Part shown: positions 60,163 to 64,000 of the stretch, one piece after another
Numbering within the stretch: the first letter of the stretch is position 1
Layout of the letters: the number at the start of each line of letters is the position of its first letter
Assembly (NCBI RefSeq): GCF_033843645.1
Contig: NZ_JAWXVZ010000004.1
Location: 124,001-188,000, forward strand
DNA from: Pseudovibrio zosterae
Lineage (GTDB): Bacteria; Pseudomonadota; Alphaproteobacteria; Rhizobiales; Stappiaceae
DNA: 64,000 nucleotides
Direction of reading: 5' to 3'
Notes under the pieces: model-generated
What the model saw: the letters and a program-made list of their open reading frames with translations, nothing else
Told to the model about the DNA's origin: nothing
The model's database searches: none
Translations under genes and position numbers: made by a program

Positions 60163-62148
60163 ATGATAACCGCTGTGCGCCAACTGATTGGCGCTCTAGC
60201 ACTACTTGCCCTTGTCCCCGTACCGAGTTGGGCCGCCCAGCTTCAAGGCGTCGCCACGCTTGGCGGCGAACCTCTGGTGGCGTCCCCGGTGATCCTCTGG
60301 CAAACCGATGGCGAGGCAGGGGCCGACCAGCTTGGGGCCGCTGTGACCGATGAGAACGGCAGCTTCACCTTTTCCCGGCTCGACGGGGCTAATGAGGACG
60401 GGCTGTTTTACCTGACAGCCGCCCACGTGGAGAACAATCAGGTGATGTTGATGTCGGCCATTGGGCCGCGCTTGCAGGAGCAGGTTTTCATCAACGAGCT
60501 GACCACCATTGCCACCATCTTCACCCATGCCCAGTTTATGAACGGGGTGGACATTCGCGGCAACCAGCGGGGCCTTCTCATTGCCGCTGCCAACATGCCC
60601 AATCTGGTGGACCCACTCACCGGCACGTGGGGTGAGGCCGTGCTGAGCCCGCTGAACGCTAGAGAAAACAACAGTCTTGCCAAGCTCAACACCCTTGCCA
60701 GCCTGATCACGGCCTATTACCGCACTGAGGATGAGGTCTGGGCCGATGCCTTTGAGCGTCTGGCCTTGCCCGTTCAGCAGGACCGCTCTGTGCACCCCAC
60801 CACCATTGATGTGATTGCAGCCATTGCCCAGCAGCCATGGATTGGGGCACCAGACATCTATGACCTGTTTGACCGGGCCTTTCCGGTGCCCGAAGGCGGC
60901 CAGCGCCGGGAGGCCCCGTTCGTGCCTTACCTTGATTTCCGACCACGCGACTTTGCCATGATCCTCGCTTTTGCCGGAGGCGGCATCAACGCGCCTGCGC
61001 GGCTGGCCGTAGACCGCTGGGGCAATGTGTGGAGCGGCCAAGTGTGGATGCAAGGCTCCCTGTCCTCTCCGGGGCAAAACATTGGCGGCGGCCTTGCCAA
61101 GCTCGGCCCCAATGGTGAGCCCAAATCCCCCGCGCCAACAGGATGGACCGCTGGCGATCTCAACGGGGTGGATTGGGGCGTGGCCAACGCCTACGACGCC
61201 ATTTGGGTGGGGTCATTGAACGGCGAGATTTCGAAATTCAATTTCGCCGGAGACCTCATCGGCACCTCTGAAGATTCCAAGCTGAATGGCGAGATACAGC
61301 AGATTACGGGCGTTTCCGGCGCAGCAAGTGAAGACGTCTGGGCCGCTGACGCCCAAGGCAATCAGCTGATCTACTTTCGAAATGGCAACACGGAGAACGG
61401 CAAGATCATCGTTGTCGATGGGCTCGACCGTCCCTTTGGCGTGGTGGTGGATGACGAGGACCGCGTTTGGGTTGGCAACGGCGGCAGCGATACGGTGCTG
61501 CGTTTCAATGCGGGCGACCCTTCCAAGGCAAAGAGCATCAAGGTGCCCAATGCGCCGCGCGGCCTTGCCATAGACTCCCTTGGCAACATCTGGGTGGCCA
61601 GCGCTTTGTCGCCTGACACGCCGCTGCCTGAGCCTCGGGAAGGCGAGCCTGCCCTTTCAACGTTTGACCGGATCATTGAGCAGTTCCTTGCGGAAAAAGA
61701 CAGCCATGCCCCGCAGGGACGCATTTATGCCATTCGGCCCGATGGTGAACTGATCACGGCAGAGGGATTTGCCGGTGATGGCGCGCTGGACATGCCATGG
61801 AGTGTGAGCGTTGACGGCAACGACGATATCTGGATCGCCAGCCTCTGGAACCGCAGCGTTGTGCTGATGGCAGGCGTCACCCGCGGCGAGACCTCCCTCA
61901 ACACCCAAGTTGGCACCGTGCTGCACAGCTTCCAGAGCGGCAGCATAAAAGGCGTGACCGACGTGGCCACGGACACCGCCGGGAACCTTTGGATCGCCAA
62001 CACCTGGGATGACTTCTCGCAGGCCCCGGAAACCTCCAATCTGGTGGGCCCGCGCAAGATTTGGCGCGGTGGCGGTACGCTGGCCGTTATCTACGGTGTG
62101 GCAACACCTGTTCACACGCCCATCATTGGCCAGACACGGCGTCCTTGA
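60163..62148 (+). CDS. Secreted beta-propeller (NHL/SMP-30-like) protein, paralogue B
   Basis: A 661-residue paralogue of the preceding gene, identical in length when started at the ATG at 60163, which has GGAGA six bases upstream (the ATG at 60157 is too close to it). Signal peptide MITAVRQLIGALALLALVPVPSWAA, Ig-like domain LQGVATLGGEPLVASPVILWQ, linker NMPNLVDPLTGTWGEAVL, and propeller blades such as GLDRPFGVVVDDEDRVWVGN and VTDVATDTAGNLWIANTW match paralogue A throughout. The two diverged considerably in sequence, so each likely has its own role. No catalytic residues are evident; binding of a ligand or extracellular matrix is possible. Confidence 0.82.
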   Translation: MITAVRQLIGALALLALVPVPSWAAQLQGVATLGGEPLVASPVILWQTDGEAGADQLGAAVTDENGSFTFSRLDGANEDGLFYLTAAHVENNQVMLMSAIGPRLQEQVFINELTTIATIFTHAQFMNGVDIRGNQRGLLIAAANMPNLVDPLTGTWGEAVLSPLNARENNSLAKLNTLASLITAYYRTEDEVWADAFERLALPVQQDRSVHPTTIDVIAAIAQQPWIGAPDIYDLFDRAFPVPEGGQRREAPFVPYLDFRPRDFAMILAFAGGGINAPARLAVDRWGNVWSGQVWMQGSLSSPGQNIGGGLAKLGPNGEPKSPAPTGWTAGDLNGVDWGVANAYDAIWVGSLNGEISKFNFAGDLIGTSEDSKLNGEIQQITGVSGAASEDVWAADAQGNQLIYFRNGNTENGKIIVVDGLDRPFGVVVDDEDRVWVGNGGSDTVLRFNAGDPSKAKSIKVPNAPRGLAIDSLGNIWVASALSPDTPLPEPREGEPALSTFDRIIEQFLAEKDSHAPQGRIYAIRPDGELITAEGFAGDGALDMPWSVSVDGNDDIWIASLWNRSVVLMAGVTRGETSLNTQVGTVLHSFQSGSIKGVTDVATDTAGNLWIANTWDDFSQAPETSNLVGPRKIWRGGGTLAVIYGVATPVHTPIIGQTRRP

Positions 62149-62386
62149 CCCCTCTGTCTGCCGTTCCTGCAAAGCGCGGGCGCCCGCCCGCAGTCCTTGG
62201 CTTGCTGTCTTCGGCCCCAGCTTGTCCCTGCGCCCTGTGCCCCGCACCTCAGCGCAGCGGGGATAGCTTTTTTCAATGCCCGGAAAGCATTCGGAAACCA
62301 CGTTTGAAACAGGTCTGGTTATCCCCTTCACACCAAGCAAAACGGCGGGTCTTCGCCTCTTGGATAGCTGGGAAGGAGAACAACAA

Positions 62387-62833
62387 ATGCCCTATCCCCT
62401 CACCATGGCGGCCAACCCAGAAGCGCTGGCACCGGGTCAAATCGCCTTTTCGGAGACCTCCATTCAAACCACGCCAATGGCTTCAAGCCTCGGCATTGCC
62501 TGCAGGTGCGGATACTGGATGGCCGTGGCGCACCTGCCCCTTGTCATCACCTACGCCGCAGAAGGTGCCTTGGTGGCGGAAGTCTTTGATCGCACCGCAG
62601 CCCCTGAGATCTTTAAAGGTTTCCAGATGTTCGCCCGGATGAGGGCGGACCAGCGCTTTGATGAAACGGTTTTCTTCGGCAGCGTTTCCGGCTGGGGCTG
62701 TCAGGCGGTCGGCTATACGGAGCTGCGCGGTTTCTTCGAAGGGGCCTCGACCCGTTTTGCCCTTCAAGACGAGGAAGACGGCACGTACAAGGTGCAGATC
62801 ACAGAGAACGCCCTGTCAGTTATGCCCCTTTGA
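62387..62833 (+). CDS. Hypothetical protein after the beta-propeller pair
   Basis: A 148-residue soluble protein I do not recognise. The ATG at 62387 has a strong GGAAGGAGAACAACAA site; an upstream in-frame ATG at 62276 would add 37 residues. It reads MPYPLTMAANPEALAPGQIAF, then VIDGCRCGYWMAVAHLP-like core (actual CRCGYWMAVAHLPLVITYAAEG), and ends EDGTYKVQITENALSVMPL. No signal peptide. Three cysteines (CRCGY and GWGCQAVGY) could bind metal or form a disulfide. Its position 238 bp after the propeller genes gives no clear functional link. Confidence 0.6.
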   Translation: MPYPLTMAANPEALAPGQIAFSETSIQTTPMASSLGIACRCGYWMAVAHLPLVITYAAEGALVAEVFDRTAAPEIFKGFQMFARMRADQRFDETVFFGSVSGWGCQAVGYTELRGFFEGASTRFALQDEEDGTYKVQITENALSVMPL

Positions 62834-63183
62834 AAGGGGGAGAAACGAAAGCCCCGCCTGAACAAGCCCGGAGCTGCCAAACCCGGCAGCTCTGATATAC
62901 CAAAAACGGGGTACTAACCAAAAATCATTCTCATATTAGCGTCTTCACGAGAAAGTTGAACGCGACAGCGCAAGCCCGCTAGAACAACTTCCCTTCACCA
63001 ATACCCCGTATGGAATGAGATTGTAGAAATTGCGTAGCAATAGAATGCATTTCCAACATTTTTCTCTGAACTAGGTTTTACTGCTTTTCTTATTACCCCT
63101 TACGGCCTCCTATGGGAATTTTATTCCAAAGCCGCTATATAGAGCCCAACGCACTTCATCACTCAAGCAATCAAGGTTTAATC
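62834..63183. other. Promoter region before the FliY-like gene
   Basis: About 350 bp. It contains a GAGCTGCC...GGCAGCTC hairpin at 62871-62892 without a T-tract, and then sequence rich in A and T (about 62990-63110) that probably holds the promoter of the binding-protein gene. No operator was recognised. Confidence 0.4.
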
Positions 63184-63927
63184 ATGCGTGCTCTTGTTGT
63201 AGCAGCGGCTCTTTTGACCGCGATCCCGGCAGCTCAGGCTGACACCATCCGCGTTGGCATGTCCGGCGGCTATTTCCCATTCACCTTTGTTCAGCAGGAC
63301 AAACTTCAGGGTTTTGAGGTGGATGTCATGAACGCTGTTGGCGAAGTCACCGGCGACGACATCGAGTTTGTGACCATGAGCTTTTCCGGTCTGGTTGGGG
63401 CGCTTGAAGCTGGCCGCATCGACACCATTGCCAACCAGATCACCATAACGCCAGAGCGCGAAGCCAAGTTCACCTTTACCCAGCCCTACGTTTATGACGG
63501 TGCGCAGGTCGTGGTGAAGGACGGCAACCAGGACGAAGTAACCGGCGTTGAGGCCCTGAAAGGGCGCTCCGTTGCGGTGAACCTGGGCTCCAACTTCGAG
63601 CAGCTTCTGCGCGAACTGCCCTATGCAGACGAGATCGACATCAAGACATACGAGAGCAATCTGGCACAGGAAACCGCTCTGGGCCGTGTTGATGCCTTCG
63701 TCATGGACCGTGTGAGCGCTGCACAGTTGATCAAGGAAACACCGCTGCCGCTGGCCCTTGCTGGCGAGCCCTTCTCCGAGATCCGCAACGCGCTGCCATT
63801 CCGCTCTGACGATGAGAGCAAGGCGCTGGCAGAAAAAGTGGACGCCGCCCTCACCACGCTGAAGGAAAACGGCAAGCTCGCCGAAATCTCCCAGAAGTGG
63901 TTCGAAGCGGACATCACCAAGAACTAA
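63184..63927 (+). CDS. Amino-acid ABC transporter substrate-binding protein, FliY/TcyJ-like
   Basis: A 247-residue periplasmic binding protein of family SBP_bac_3 (E. coli FliY, cystine-binding, is 266). The signal peptide MRALVVAAALLTAIPAAQADT starts at the ATG at 63184, after AAGG. IRVGMSGGYFPFTFVQQDKLQGFEVDVMNAVGE (in short the G-x-x-x-P-F-x-F and GFEVD motifs) and ANQITITPEREAKFTFTQPYVYDGAQVVVK are typical of cystine-type binders. The Asp in DAFVMDR and Arg of TPEREAKF would contact the amino-acid groups. A permease gene begins 55 bp further on. Cystine is the likely ligand by similarity, not proven. Confidence 0.9.
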   Translation: MRALVVAAALLTAIPAAQADTIRVGMSGGYFPFTFVQQDKLQGFEVDVMNAVGEVTGDDIEFVTMSFSGLVGALEAGRIDTIANQITITPEREAKFTFTQPYVYDGAQVVVKDGNQDEVTGVEALKGRSVAVNLGSNFEQLLRELPYADEIDIKTYESNLAQETALGRVDAFVMDRVSAAQLIKETPLPLALAGEPFSEIRNALPFRSDDESKALAEKVDAALTTLKENGKLAEISQKWFEADITKN

Positions 63928-63981
63928 GAGGGCCTCTGCTTCCTCCCAAGCAGCAAGCCCCCAAGCGTAGAGAGTATCCTG

Positions 63982-64000
63982 ATGCGAGCGCTCGACTTTG
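63982..64000 (+). CDS. Probable amino-acid ABC permease, 5' end only
   Basis: Only six codons (MRALDF) are inside the window, after the FliY-like gene with GAGAGTATCCTG upstream. A permease is expected here from the order of such operons. Called by position only. Confidence 0.4.

Overview
The window looks like a chromosome segment of a marine-type alphaproteobacterium. The evidence is alphaproteobacterial-style flagellins, CUT1 sugar ABC genes, DUF1127-like and DUF411 proteins, and dispersed palindromic repeats of the CGTCATCCCGCACTTGATGCGGGATCC kind. Most of it is moderately GC-rich with dense bacterial gene packing. A Stappiaceae-like or neighbouring Hyphomicrobiales/Rhodobacterales host is my best guess, not a proof. 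No rRNA, tRNA, CRISPR array, transposase or prophage gene was recognised.

Layout. 1-6.9 kb: a CUT1 sugar ABC transporter operon (minus; ATPase cut by the window edge), divergent from an OmpR-type response regulator and histidine kinase, an arrangement like gts/gltRS glucose loci; then a metallophosphoesterase and an EamA permease. 8-12.6 kb: two paralogous flagellin genes in the same orientation flank a TPR-sulfotransferase gene. 13.2-19 kb: a ChaN-like protein, a small metal-type secreted pair (His/Met/Cys-rich protein and DUF411), a 1.1-kb repeat-bearing gap, YghU-type glutathione transferase, DUF1062 and a D-aminopeptidase.

19.2-24.8 kb: a sulfide/persulfide oxidation locus on the minus strand (Crp/Fnr regulator with only two cysteines, DUF2892, persulfide-dioxygenase-type metallo-beta-lactamase, DUF442-SQR fusion, SulP anion transporter). 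24.9-29.3 kb: an AT-richer island carrying gmd, colC and colD, which together predict GDP-L-colitose synthesis, plus a convergent glycosyltransferase. 29.5-34.7 kb: aldo/keto reductase, YbaK editing protein, acetyltransferase, and a LysR/SDR divergent pair in which the SDR lacks its catalytic tyrosine.

34.8-41.7 kb: a formate/nitrite-type channel fused to two CBS domains, divergent from a YeiE-like LysR regulator; a secreted hydrolase; a decayed MarR remnant; a DUF1127-like gene; an orphan glycine-betaine-type binding protein. 42.6-49.5 kb: a likely single catabolic unit (isochorismatase-fold hydrolase, two YtcJ-type amidohydrolases with different localisation, XapX protein, GNAT, MFS exporter). 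49.8-54.7 kb: a BetT-like BCCT carrier and two tandem LuxR-type paralogues.

55.2-62.8 kb: anaerobic ribonucleotide reductase nrdDG, very like the enterobacterial enzymes, then two tandem secreted beta-propeller paralogues of exactly equal length and a small unknown protein. 63.2 kb to the end: a FliY-type amino-acid binding protein and the first codons of a probable permease. The most attractive candidates for new biology are the flagellin-flanked TPR-sulfotransferase, the amidohydrolase/XapX cluster, the FNT-CBS fusion with its phased direct repeats, and the paired beta-propeller proteins after nrdDG.
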